The position numbers and the translations under genes were made by a program. Below, piece by piece: positions 48,303-61,200 of a stretch of 64,000 nucleotides of DNA (within the stretch, counting starts at the first letter, position 1; the number at the start of each line of letters is the position of its first letter). The stretch covers positions 1,110,659-1,174,658 of the forward strand of contig VZSE01009986.1 in NCBI GenBank assembly GCA_013398275.1. Reading direction: 5' to 3'. This DNA is from Promerops cafer. Taxonomy: Eukaryota > Chordata > Aves > Passeriformes > Nectariniidae. Below the pieces are notes generated by a model. That model had not been told where the DNA came from. It saw only the letters and a list, made by a program, of their open reading frames with translations, and made no database searches.

Positions 48303-48849
48303 GTTAGAATTTCTATCAGCACTCTCTATGTGTTTTACAAGCAATAACCAGCACAGAGAAACAAAAGGTGTCTGGTGGTGCAAACAAAGGTAGAGAAACT
48401 TTTCTGTTACCCTGTTCTGTGCCTAAAATGCTGTTTGCAAAGCTGGTATTTGCCAGGCTGTTTGCTCAGCTGCTGCTCTGTGCCCCGCTGCAACTGCAAA
48501 CCAAACTATTTTGTGCCTGCAAATTGCATCTGCAAAAGCAGAAGCTGGGAGGAGATTTTTGGGGGTAAAGCGAGTAAAGTTGGTTTTACATTACTGCTTT
48601 GAACAAGCCTTTCTGAAGGCCACCCCTAGGCACAGCAGAGTGAGCTTTTCCTTTGTGCTGAGCTTGGCATGGTTTGTGTGTCCCACAGAGTGTGCCCAGC
48701 TCCAGAGAGCAGTCACAGGCATCCCTCAGTTCAGCTCAAACGTCGTCTGAGCTTTGTCACACTGTGCCCACCAACCAGCCCAAGGGCTGCACGGGGAGAT
48801 GAGCTCCTCCAAGATGCACGAGGCAGTGTTTTTAACAGTGGCTGGAGAG

Positions 48850-48850
48850 N
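48850..48850. other. Single N at the duplication junction
   Basis: One ambiguous base separates the two copies exactly at the repeat boundary. Confidence 0.95.
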
Positions 48851-49171
48851 AGATGAAGAGGCTCTGCAATCTTGCCTGTTTGTTAATATTGCACATCTCT
48901 ATGTTTTGTGCTTAATTATTTTGTATCCTGCAAATAATGTCAAACTAAGACCTTAAGGTCTTCAAGAAGATCTGGGAATTCTTTGGATAAGATACTATTC
49001 AGGACAGGTATTTCAGAGGGAGTAATTTTCTCCTTTTTGTTTCAAAACTTGCTGAGGAAAGCAGCGTTGTCAGGGAACTGGCTTTCTGCAGAATGCTTCT
49101 GTCTCCGTGATGCATCTCCAGTAATATTTTATTTATTCTAGCAAAAGGTGAAAGCTTCCCAGCTGGTCAGC

Positions 49172-49219
49172 ATGTTTAGGAGAGGCTTGAGACCTGATTC
49201 TTGGTTCTTCAGCTTTCTG
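49172..49219 (+). CDS. ADGRD2: ADGRD2 exon with start codon
   Basis: It encodes MFRRGLRPDSWFFSFL and has a donor gtgagt. An in-frame TAG lies at 49139-49141, supporting this Met. The same TAG forms an acceptor (ttattctag), so a 5' UTR intron may end there. Confidence 0.7.
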
Positions 49220-52200
49220 GTGAGTGTTACCGGGTTGTTGGGGTTTTTTTTCATTCTGGGTATTTGAGATAATTACAATGTTTCTCTGAATGTTACAACA
49301 CATCCTCTCCACCAGGTCGGTCTGTCCAGGAGTCTCCTTGCCTTTGCAGCCCTTGCCAAGAACCAGACTTCTAAAGGTTAGAATTTCTATCAGCACTCTC
49401 TATGTGTTTTACAAGCAATAACCAGCACAGAGAAACAAAAGGTGTCTGGTGGTGCAAACAAAGGTAGAGAAACTTTTCTGTTACCCTGTTCTGTGCCTAA
49501 AATGCTGTTTGCAAAGCTGGTATTTGCCAGGCTGTTTGCTCAGCTGCTGCTCTGTGCCCCGCTGCAACTGCAAACCAAACTATTTTGTGCCTGCAAATTG
49601 CATCTGCAAGTGCAGAAGCTGGGAGGAGATTTTTGGGGGTAAAGCGAGTAAAGTTGGTTTTACATTACTGCTTTGAACAAGCCTTTCTGAAGGCCACCCC
49701 TAGGCACAGCAGAGTGAGCTTTTCCTTTGTGCTGAGCTTGGCATGGTTTGTGTGTCCCACAGAGTGTGCCCAGCTCCAGAGAGCAGTCACAGGCATCCCT
49801 CAGTTCAGCTCAAACGTCGTCTGAGCTTTGTCACACTGTGCCCACCAACCAGCCCAAGGGCTGCACGGGGAGATGAGCTCCTCCAAGATGCACGAGGCAG
49901 TGTTTTTAACAGTGGCTGGAGAGGCTGTTTCCCCATGCTATGTGTGTCTTTCTCCAGGTTTTGCTCCTGTCACGATTGAGACCCCGAGACACACGTATGA
50001 GTATGTGGCCACTGCTCTGGACTGGTGGCAGGCTGACAGGTACTGCGAGCAGCGCTTTGCTCAGCTGCTCTTTGAACCCCAGGACAGTGAGCAAGGCTCC
50101 TTCAGCAAACTGCTGCAGTCCCACCACATCAGAGGTCCTGTCTGGCTGAAGGAAAGGGACAGTGTCCTGCACAAAACAAAGAGGAGACGTGAGTATAAGT
50201 GGTCATGGGCTACTTAGAGATGTTTTCATTCTGAAAAATATGACTGGAGAAGTTGTCCCTTGTTTTTTTATTGTCACTTTATTGGCCTGTGCTTCTTCCT
50301 TTCTACTGACTGAAATTTCTCTTCTAGGTGGCCACACTGTACCAGTCCTGGTATTCAGAGACAAAACAGACACAAAATATGTGAAGGTGCTCTCTGACTT
50401 CCCGGCACTGCCTGCTGTCACAGCCTGTGCCCACCTCCAGTGGGACACCAGCACCCAGGAGATCGCCACCGTCTTCTCCTACGCCGTGCCTGCTTTCATG
50501 AACGAGTTCCAGCTCCGTGGCTTCGTGGATGAGGAAGGCTTTGTTCGGTTTGCTCTCATAGTCCACGGGCACCACTCCCCTTACCTGCCTGTGTTCCGTG
50601 CTGATGGACAGTGGCATCACTTCTGCGTCACCTGGCAGCAGGAAAATGGGACCTGGGCCATCCATGCCGATGGGAAAAGGAGGGCGTCTGCCAGTGGTTT
50701 GTGCTCAGTGGAGCCATCTGCCCCCCAGGCCATCTTTGGCCAGGGGACCTTCATAATTGGGCAGGATCAAGATTCCTTGGGGGGCACCTTCAGGGCAAAG
50801 GAGTCCTTCAGTGGGAACATCACCGACTTGCACATCTGGCAGAAAGTCCTCAGCACGGAGCAGATTGAGAAAGTTCGCTCGTGCCGCGTGGTAGAGCAAG
50901 ACCTTGTTTTTGGGTGGAGCTCAAACACCCTGGAAGTGGAGAGCACCGTTCAGGCAGTGACCACACAGCTTCTTTGCCCAGGTGAGTCTCAGTGCCCTCG
51001 TGGCTACTATCCTGGCTCTTAAGGCACAGCCCACAGCGTTTGTTGTACCAGGGCTTGTGGATTGCTGCAGGAAGGGTGATACCTGCTGGGGATGGCGTGT
51101 CCCAGGGAGACCCTTCTGTCTGTGTGTGTTTCCACAGGGCCTGTTGAGGAATGCAGAGTTTTGGAGGCTGGCAGCAGTGGATTCAGTTATGCATCTTGCT
51201 TGCAGCCTTTGCCTTTCATCTGTCACTACAGCAAGGGTACAGCATCTGTTAGTTATTTATGCATTGCTTCCATTGCACACACTGCTGGAGGTCCTGGCTG
51301 GGGTGGTGGCCAGGGGTGGGAGGCCCCTGCTCTGAAGGGGTCGTGCTGCCTGCACTCTGGCAGGGCGTTTGGCTCTTCCCCAGCTGAGCAGTGGTGGCAC
51401 ACCTTCCGTGGCTTCTGGGTGCAGCGCTCCCAATCCAGACATTTCCAGATTCATTGGCCAGGGGAACACGGGGAGAGGCACAAAAGGAGTGTGAAACTCT
51501 CACTCCAGATGGGATCTTGTGCTAAGAATAAAGTACAGCTGTGAAGCCTCCTTGTCCTGCCTGTCCTGCAGAGTTAGCCACCATCTGAGGACCATTGCCC
51601 AGGCTTTGAACATGGCATGTGTTAACCATGCTGTCGGACACCTCAGCAGTGGTTCTGGTTCTGGTTTGTCCCCAGATGCATACTGGCAACTGAAAAGAGC
51701 TCAGCTGGAGTCCAGTCACTCGCTCGCCCGCCGCGTGAACACCCTTGCAGTGAGGACTGTGGTGAGTCCTGCAGCCCCAGCAGTGGCAGCTGGCACCTGG
51801 AGCAGGCAGGAGCTGCTGGGGTGGACGTGCTGGCACCTAGTGCTGTTTGAGGTGACTTTGCCAGCAGCTGTGCCTGGGACCTTTCCTGAGCTGCTGTTGG
51901 AGATTGTGACCAACACAGCTGTAATTTCTGCTGTGATTAAACAAGCAGTGCTGCTTCAGATTGACTCATCTCACTGAGGACAGGAGTCTGGACAAGAGAT
52001 CCCTTCCCAGCATATTCCTGGCTGGCCAGACAGGTGTTCTGATGCCAGTAAAGGGACAGTCAGGGCTCTGCACTGAACTAAACCATCTTTTCCATGACAG
52101 ATTCCTGACAGTGTCTTCACGAGTGATGTGCAAGACATGAATCTCTCTGTGGCTCTTGATGCTCTTGATATCTTGGCAACTGTTCTGAGAGAAGGAGAAG

Positions 52201-55200
52201 TGCCCGTGCTTGAGCCATCTGACCTCCTTGCAGTGCTTCAATTACTAAAGCAAGTTTCAGACACAGAAATCCAGGAGGGAGATGAGCTGGAGATGTTGGA
52301 GCAGTTGGGCCAGTATTACATGGAAGTAACTGAGTTAATTCTGGAGGAGCAGAATACTGGGACGTGGTCATCCATCAGCCAGGTAATGGTGTCCCCAGTC
52401 TGACTGCTGTGTGCCTCATCTGCTCATCCTTGGCCTGCTGCACGACTGCAGGCTGGTCATGCTGTCCTTGCGTGGTCACCTGTAGCCTTTGTGGCCGTGC
52501 TTGAGCATGTGAAAGTGCTGCAAGCAGAGGCATGGAGCCTCTTCACCAGCTCAGATCAGGGCCAGCTGCTTTCCTGCTGCCTCCTTTTTTGGGGGTGCAA
52601 CCAAGTCCTTGTGCAGACAAGTGCAGTGCTTGTGGTGCCTCCCTTGCAAACCCCTCCAGTGGTTGAGGGGATGCAACTCTTCAAGTTCTCCCCTTTGTCA
52701 GTCGGGACCGACAGTTTGCAGATTCCTGGTGCTGTGTTTCCTTGCTCCCACATCCTGCTGTCTGGCGGGGCAACGCCCTTCCCTTTATAGTGCCTTGTGT
52801 TTTCTGTGGATGGGCTGCCAAGGAGCTGTTTGTCATCAGCCCCCTCACTGCTCAAAACCCCCTCAGGCTTTGCATAAGGGACTTCCATCATCCCACCCCG
52901 GGAGGTTTTTCTCCATGCTCACGTGTGGTTTTTGTGCCTGGTGCAAGGTCTGCACTCTCCACCTGCCTCTGGAAAATGTGTGGCAGTGTCTGGCCTGGCC
53001 AGCGCCCCGGGAATCAAGCCAGGGATATCCAGAGATTAAAGGATGCTGAGCAGTTCAGGGTTTGCCTCATTGTTCGCAGTTGCTCAGCTCTCCATGGCCA
53101 CAGTCACTCCCAGCTTCTCAACAGTGGCACAAACCCAGGCTGGCCCAGTGTAACTGGTGCAGGTGATAATCTGCTGAGGGACAAGGGTGGGAGCTGTGCA
53201 CTGCGGGGGTGGCACTTGTGCATCCAGCACAGCAGCACCTTGAACAATGGGGCCACTCTTCTGCTGCCCTTCAGCTGCAGAGTCTATTTCTGGGTGAAAC
53301 CTTTTCCAGGAAGAGCAGATGGTTGTTCTACAGCTCTGTGAAAATCAGGAGTCAAGTCTAAAGGTCTCTCTTTCCAGAAGCTCATTTAGTTATTTATTTC
53401 CATGCTGTTTTAATGGCTTTCTATGCAGAACAGCAAGTTTCCCTCTGCCTGACTTGTCTCCTTGCTGAAGGAACTGGGAACATCCTTCAGTAAAGAAATC
53501 ACAGAAAAGCAAAGCCAAAGCCTTGAGTCCCAACTTCTCTTTTTTTTTTTTTTTTTTTTTTGCCAAGGACCAAACGTTTCAGGAAACTCTTGTGAGCTGT
53601 GGGAAGGGAGGGCTGACGATGCAGGTGCTGATTTCCATTGCTCTCTGTGTTTGCAGGCTATCAGGGGGCCCATGGCTGTCGTTGAGCTCTGTGACAGAAT
53701 GGTGTCACTCTTGGTCCCACTGCTGACCCCAGAGAGGACAAAGATCACAATCCAACATGGGAATGTTGGTGAGTGGCACTGGAGGGTATCTCACCAGGAC
53801 CCAGATCAGTCACCCTGTCTGGTTCCCAGTCCAAATCCACTCCTGGCTCCTGTCCTCCTCTGGCTCAGCTCTTGCCAGCCCTGCAGCCTGCTCCCCATGT
53901 CCTCTGTGCACAGTGTCACAGTGTGAGGGCACCTCTCACACTGTGGATTGCAAGAGGATTGCAAGAAACCTTTGGGCATGGGAGGAACTGAGCCCAGATG
54001 CCCTCGGTTTGCACAGAAAGGAACCTGTCTGCTGCTGCTGTGGGTCTTGGCTGGGATTATGGTGTCCCTGTGGTACTTCTCTGCAGCAGTAGCTCTGGAG
54101 GAAGGCTGAACCCTGGTTCAGCACCTGATTTTACCCGTGCACAGGGATGGAGGTGAGGGAGCTGGAGCTGAGTGAGCAGGAGCTGAGTGGTGAGGCATAC
54201 GTGGTCCAGACCCCCGAGAAAGGCAGGCACGACCTCATCGAAGTTCCCGCGGAAGAAATGCAAAGGCTGAAATCCAGAGGTTTGTGGTGACACCTGAGCT
54301 TCCCCTGGTGCTTGTGCATCACCTTCCTCAGAGGCACAAACTGTTTACCTTGCACACTTCTGGAGAAGTGTGGGCAGGGGATGCCCTTGCTGAAAGGGAG
54401 TCGGGCCGTGGGGGAGAGATTCTGCACAGCCCCTCTAGGGACACAGCTTGGAGCTGAGGCTCTTCTGGACCCCCAGTATCGCCCCCCAGATGCGGGCGGC
54501 GGTGTCCAGCTGCCCTGTGTCCTGCCCTGTGTCCTGTCCCCATGCTCTGTCCCCCCAGGTCTCCGCAGAGTCACGGTGAAGAACATGTGGTTCGGCTACG
54601 GCTCCCTGCAGCGCTGCCTGTCCAGCAGCGGCGCCGGTGCTGTGTCCCAGGACACGGCTGCCTCTGATGGGGGACACAGGTGAGTGAAACGGAGCCCCCC
54701 ACGCCCCAGGGCTGCCCTCAGCACCACAGAAGAGCCCATTTCCAAATCTGTGTCGAGTCGGTGCCTCGATTCTGGGGTCACCTCCATCCCGGCCCTCGCA
54801 CTGGGGCTGCCTGTGCGCTGAGATGCCCCGCGGGGTCTCCTGCGTGCCTCTGCTTCCCGTGGGTTACCAGCTCTGCTGGGGGGGCGGGCAACAGAGCCCC
54901 CAGGGGCTACTGCAGGGTGCCCTTGGCTGGGCAGCAGGTGTCTCTGGAGATGGTGGCTCCGGGAGCGGGAGGCCGGGCTGCGCTCCTGGAGCTCCGAACA
55001 CTAGGTGGGGATGGCCGCCCGCACATCCCGCACACGCTGCGCCCGCTCAGCCCTTGGGCCGCTCGGCTGAAACCCTTGGGATGCTCCAGTGGCCGTCCCC
55101 AGTGACGGGGCCGTGGTGGGGCTGTGCCAGGCATCCCGAGGTCCGTTCTGCCCCGTGCCCAGGCCCTCTGCTCCAGCAGCGAGCCGGATCTCTCCAGCTG

Positions 55201-58200
55201 TCCTGCACACGGGGAGATCCCGTTTTCTGAGCGCGTCCTGTGCTTCCTGTGCCTGTGAGCAGCGTCCTTTCCCTGGCAGGTACCTGAGCAGCACAGTGGG
55301 CACAGCTGTGATCTCATCCACTCTGCTCAGTGGCTACCAGGAGATCAGCACGTCCGTGCGCTACCGCCTGCAGCACCGTGTCCAGGTACCCCGCGGGGGC
55401 TGGCCCTGGCTCAGCGCCCCAGAGCTCTGGCAGGAGGGCTGTCCCGTGCCCAGGGCTCTTGCCTTCACTGCTGTGTCCCTGGGGAGGTGTTTGCCCTGTG
55501 CTCAGACCCTGTCACAGACGTGTGAGTGACCTGCACCCCCCGTGCCCAGCACGTGCGTGGCTGTGTGACCTCTTCTCTCCCCTCTCTGCCTGCAGGACCT
55601 GCCCGATGCTCTGGTGGGGCCCATCTGTGCCTTCTGGAACTTCAGCCTCAGGTGCCTTGTTTCAGTTCAGGTCCCCAGATTTATGAGGTTTTTATTTCCA
55701 CTGGAAAACCAAACACCTCAATATAAATGCAATGGTAAGAGTAGAGATCTGGAATTTTTTGCCTCCTTCGCATGCTGGCATCCCATCTGCTGGAGCAGAA
55801 TGCTTTCCTGGGAAGATTTCCTTTGGAGAAGTCACTCACAAGCAAGTGACCTTTAATGAGGTACATACCACTCAAATGGAAAGCCCTAGTTAAGGATGAT
55901 TGTTGCCAGTGACAAAGAAGAGTTAGTCCAAGATACACGCCCCAGAGACAAGCAGGACTCCCAGCCTCATAAATCCTGCCTGGCACTGGGATGTGTTTCT
56001 GCTGAATGTCACCGTGGTGAGAACACTGAGGCTGTGATATATTATGGATTGGTAATTAAGTCATTCAAGTGAAAAAAAACTCCTTAGAGTCCCAGACTTG
56101 TAGCAGGCATGGATCAGGTGGGGGAAGGTGGGAAGGGCGTGATTTTGGAAACAGCTGGTTATTGTCCAAAGGGTCCCAGCAGCCCTGCTCTGACCCTGAC
56201 CTTCCTGAGGTCCTGGGGAGGCTCAGGGGGCAGTGGGGACAGAGCTGCAGCCATGGTCCCTGGAGGGGACCAGATGGGAGCATTGCTGGATGGCTGAGAC
56301 AGGCTTGTCCTGAGGACCCAGAGCCCAGTGGCATCGTGCTGGGTTTGTGGCAGGCTGAGCTGGTGGGCAGAGTTAGACATAGCCAGCCCAGTGCTGCTCT
56401 AGGGGAAGGGGCTGCACAGGGAGCACTTCCCAGAGCCGTGCAATAACTGGGTTCTGTTTGAAGCTGTGCTGGCTGAACTCCACTCTTTAATGCACACATT
56501 GACACCTGATCTACTTTCACTGTGTGCCTGCCGGATGAGGCAAAGCTGCTGAGACAAAGGGTGAACCAAAGGGAAGTCCACATGAAGACCTGTTTCTGAT
56601 ATCTTCATCTTCCTCCTTTAAACTCTGCTTTTTCTGGGAGAATGGAATTCCCATCGTGCCCTGGCTTTCTGTGGAAGTGGAAGGTAATTTCTGTGTGTTT
56701 TCTCTGGTTTTGCTGCATGTTAGCCCAGATGCTGGTGGGATGTGGTCCACAGCTGGCTGCTCTGTGGCGAAGTCTCTCCCAGACTCCACTGCCTGTTTTT
56801 GCAACCACACCACGAATTTTGCCATCCTGCTGCAGCTGTACGAGATGGAGGTGTGTGAGGAGCCTGTCTCAGCTGCTGTCGGGAGGGTGCTGGGACTGCC
56901 AGCTGCTGTGGTTAATTCACGAGGGATTTGTGTCTTCTGTTGTCTCATGTCTGGAGCAGAGGACCACCAAGGAGGAGTTCACGCTGCAGACTTTGACTTT
57001 CATTGGATGTGGAGTTTCCTGCTGTGCCTTGATAGTCACCTTCATTTTGTTCTTGGTACTTCGGTAAGAAAAGCCTGGACTCTTGTAGCCCTCTCTGCAT
57101 TTTCTACTTGGTATTTTACTTCAGAGCCTTTCTCAAAGTGTCCCTTGGCAGCGTGGGGTGATGCAGGTGCGTGGGGAGAGGTGGGAGCTGCCCTGGGGTC
57201 CGTGGCAGCGGGGAGTGGCTGCTGTTGGCTGGAGAGGGGCTCAGCCCTGGTTGTTTCTGTGGAGATGCTCACTGATCTGTGCACACACCTGGGTGTCTGT
57301 GGCAAGATATTCATCAATTGCTAACAATGTTTACTATAAAAGCTGCTCTGCTAGAATTAATTTTTATAAAATAAATGGAGCAAGGACTATTGCTTTGATT
57401 GCCAACCCTTTTGTGTCACTTGGCAAACACGGGGATCTGCCTTGTGAGCGTGGCAGTGGCTCCCTCCACCTCCCCCTCACTGCCTGTTCCCTGGGGCCGT
57501 GGCCAAGGGCTGAGCAGCTGTTCCCAAGAGTGTCCCCAGCTCCAAGTGCTTGCACAGCAGGGCTGTCCTCTGCCCCTGTGTCTGTCATCTCTGCAGTCAG
57601 TGCCAGAGACACCACAGGTTGCCCGAGAGGACAGGGAGGACCCTTCTGTCGTGCACCCTTTTGTCTGGCTGCAGCTCAGGGCTCCCTCTCTCCCTCCCCA
57701 GTGTCCCCAAGAGTGAACGAACAACCGTGCACAAGAACCTGATCTTTGCCCTGGCTGCAGGAGAAGCTCTGCTCATGTTCAGTGAGTTGGCCAAGACCAG
57801 CCAGGTGAGCTCACCAGGAATGGCCCATTCAGCCCATGTGACCAGGCTCCAGCATCCCTGTCAGGGCAACAGGTTTATTAATTACCTTAAATAAATTAAA
57901 GGGTAATCACCTTACCCTTGTATTAATTACCTGTCACTGGCATCTAGGGTAGAATTGTCTCTCTGTTTGGAGATGCACATATATACGTTGTGCAGTTGTG
58001 GTTTCTGTCCTCTCCAGGTGCTGTGTTTCATGGTCACTGCCCTCCTGCATCTCTTCTTCATGGCAGCCTTCTCATGGATGCTGGTAGAGGGGCTTCTCCT
58101 CTGGAGCAAAGTGGTAGCAGTCAACATGAGCGAAGACAGGAGAATGAAGTTCTACTACGTGACAGGCTGGGGTATCTGCACACTCCTCTGCCTTGGGTCC

Positions 58201-61200
58201 TCAGGAAAATATTCTTTTTCTTTCCTAGTGAAAGTTTCAATAGGAGAGATGCACAGTTGTTTGATTTAATTTAATATGAGAACTGGGTGCTAGTGCCCTG
58301 CAGAGCCTCTCTTGAATTATTTGTCAAATTGCTAGTCTTAAAGTGTAAGTTATGTGGCATTTCTGTTATATTTCTAAATCCAGGAGTTCAGTTTAAAAAA
58401 AATGGAGGAGGAGATTTATGGTAAGTTCTTGTTCTTGGAGAGCATCACTATTGTCTGAGAGTAATTAAATATACATGTGTTCCTCACTAAGCACCTTTTA
58501 TTCTGAGGGAGCCTTTAAGAACACAGAATTATTTGCATAAGATGAGTTTTGTGTCAAAGAGGAGCCTCTTTAGGGAGGTGCTGCTCAAAGAGCACACACC
58601 TAGTTGGGCACTGGGCAACTGCTTCAAGTATTTTGGATTGGTTTATGTCTTTGATTGTCCATTTTGTTAAAAAAGCAATCTGAGGAATAAATTGCTTTGG
58701 TCAGGACTCAGGACTTGGAATGCTTTATACCTCAGAGAAAGATGCTGACAGCTTGTAAATCTGGCTGTGTTGAGCCAGGACAGATTTCAGCTACAGAGAA
58801 TTGATGTTGCTCGTGGGGTTTTGGAGGCTCACGCTGAAGTCTGTCTGGCCAGGGGGGTTTTGAGGCAATTGTCTGGTGCACAGTGCCCTGCACGGGGCAC
58901 CTCTGCTTTTTCTGGGGTTTAACCTGTGGGTTTTTCTGCAGGGCTTCCAGTCCTTATTGTGGGGGTGACCCTTGCAACTTCCTTTAACAAGTATGTGGCA
59001 GCCAACCATTGCTGGCTGAACGTGCAGACCAACATCATCTGGGCCTTCGTGGGGCCTGTGCTCTTCATCCTGGCTGTAAGTGCCAAACCCTGCTGGGAAG
59101 GTGGGAGTCCTTCGGGTCTGGTCCTAGAAAAGCAATGCAGAGTCAGGGGTGCAGCTCATTGTGCCTGCTGCTTTTATAGGAAAATTTTGTTTTACTTTAT
59201 ATAGACTTCTACAACCCAAATAAATCTCTTTAATCAAAAAAACTTTTTGATAGGAAAAAGTGCTTTAAGAAAATTTTGCTGACAGGTTCTTGGTTGGCTG
59301 TTCAGTTAGGAATGTGGTGTGTGACATTGCCTTAGCTAAAGGTCTGATTTTAATACAGGAACATCTACATCCTTGAAATATCATTATAAAAACCACAGCA
59401 GCAGAAAAAGGCCCAATGTTTATGGGGCCCAGAATAGACCTTCAACAGGGAAGACATTCTGTAGGAGAAGCTTTGGGATAACTTTCCTAGATTCCATCCA
59501 TGTGTAGATAGCTCTGTGAAGCCTTTTGATTTCACTGCTTTCTTGGCAGTGATGTTTGTCCCCAAGTTCTGGCAGTAGTTTCCAGCAGAAAAGTCTCCCC
59601 CACTGGAGCTGAGACTGCGGCGTGTCCCTGAGCCCAGCAGCTGTGCCCTGGCAGGTGAACACCTTGGTGCTGCTCCGGGTGGTGATGGTGGCTGTGGCCA
59701 GCGCTCGCAGGAGGTCGAAGATGCTGACGCCCAGCAGCAGCCTGGAGAGGCAGATTGGAACACAGATCTGGTGAGCAGGGAAGGGCCTGGCTCTCCCAGC
59801 TGCGACTGCTCCGGGTGTGAAGCGTGTGAGAAAGTGTTAGATGCACGGAGGAAATCCTCTCCAGTGAGGCTGGTGAGGCACTGGCTGCCCAGGGAAGCTT
59901 GGCCAAGTGAAACACCGTGAGCTGTGAGAGCCAGAGCAGAAGGGATTCTCTCCCCCAGGGTAACTGAGTCTCACCCAAAGGCAGTCTCTAATCCCAGCTG
60001 AGAAGCCCAGCCAGCACCTTCTCCTTAGGGAACCAGTCCTGATCTCCATCTGCACTCACACTCCTTAATCTCACCCCTTTGGGATGGGAGACCCTTGGCA
60101 GTGCCTGAAGAAATCCAAGCCTGGGACTTGGTGGGTTGAAAGTAAGGCTGGTGGGGGCTACACACAGGGGAGGAGGGAGTGGGGACTTCTGTAATCAGTC
60201 AATACTGAGAGACCTCTGAAAAACTGCTGCCTGAGTCATTACTTTATCATGCTCTGTGAATTTTTATTGTTGTTAGCTGGCGCCGGATACCCCTGCTAGA
60301 CACGCATTGTTCCCCTGTAGCATAAATAAATTTTCCCAAATTTACAGAAGCACAAAGATAGGGCATTGTTGGAGGGCAGGGTGACATCCATGTGCAAATA
60401 AAACAAATAGAGAAACCCTCCTTGTAGCAGAAATTGGGGGGAAATAGCTGTTTTCTCATGGCTGATGACGTCAAAGGGCTCCCTTCTTGCTAACTTGCAG
60501 TGATAAATGAAGAGCAGGGCTGGCACACTGGGGCCTGGGAGGTGAAATATTTGGTTTTTCCTGTCTTAACTTATTTTGTTTGCAGAGGAATTTGTTCCAC
60601 AGCTACTGTCTTGGTAGTGCTTCATGTCTGAAATGTGCCCGGGTAACCCTGAGCTCTTCCTCCCTCCAGGGCCACGGCCAAGCCCGTCCTGGTGCTGCTG
60701 CCTGTGCTGGGGCTCACCTGGGCATGTGGGCTCCTCGTCCACCTCAGCATCGTTTGGGCCTATGTCTTCATTGTGCTGAACTCCCTCCAGGTGAGTCCTG
60801 CACCACGGGGGTCCCCAGGTCACCTGCCAGCCCTCTACCTGTCCTTGTAGCCAGGGACACGTTAGCTCTGGGGCCAGCCCAGCTTTCCCAAGCCACTGGG
60901 CTGTTTTGTCTGAGGAAACTCATTTCATCCTTCCAAGGTACAAAATACAGCTCTGGAGACCTTGTACATCTAATGGCCCTCAGCACCAGTCTCTGGCAGG
61001 GTCCTACTGGTGCCACAGTTCGAATCTTGCTTCTTTGTGCTAGTTTTTCTCACACCAGTGTGGTTTCAAAATGGCAGTTACAGACTCGTTAGGGCTTTTA
61101 TTTGCTCACATAAAGGGTAATTAAAATGGTGTCTGTGCAGTCAAATGGGGCAGACATCCCTGCTGCTGTTTGCATCTGGGAAATGAGCCTGTTTGCTGCA

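Larger units (their letters stand above)
47777..49923. repeat. 1073-bp direct duplication around a single N, probable assembly artefact
   Basis: 47777-48849 and 48851-49923 are both 1073 bp long and match except at three positions I could see (48216/49290 G/A; 48536/49610 A/G; 48537/49611 A/T). The copies abut a lone N at 48850. The single N, equal length and SNP-level divergence fit two haplotypes of one locus joined end to end. Confidence 0.9.

Noticed and set aside
49133..49396. Minus-strand open frame in both copies of the duplicated block
   Set aside because: It is the shadow of the ADGRD2 signal-peptide exons on the plus strand, which show phase-matched splicing.
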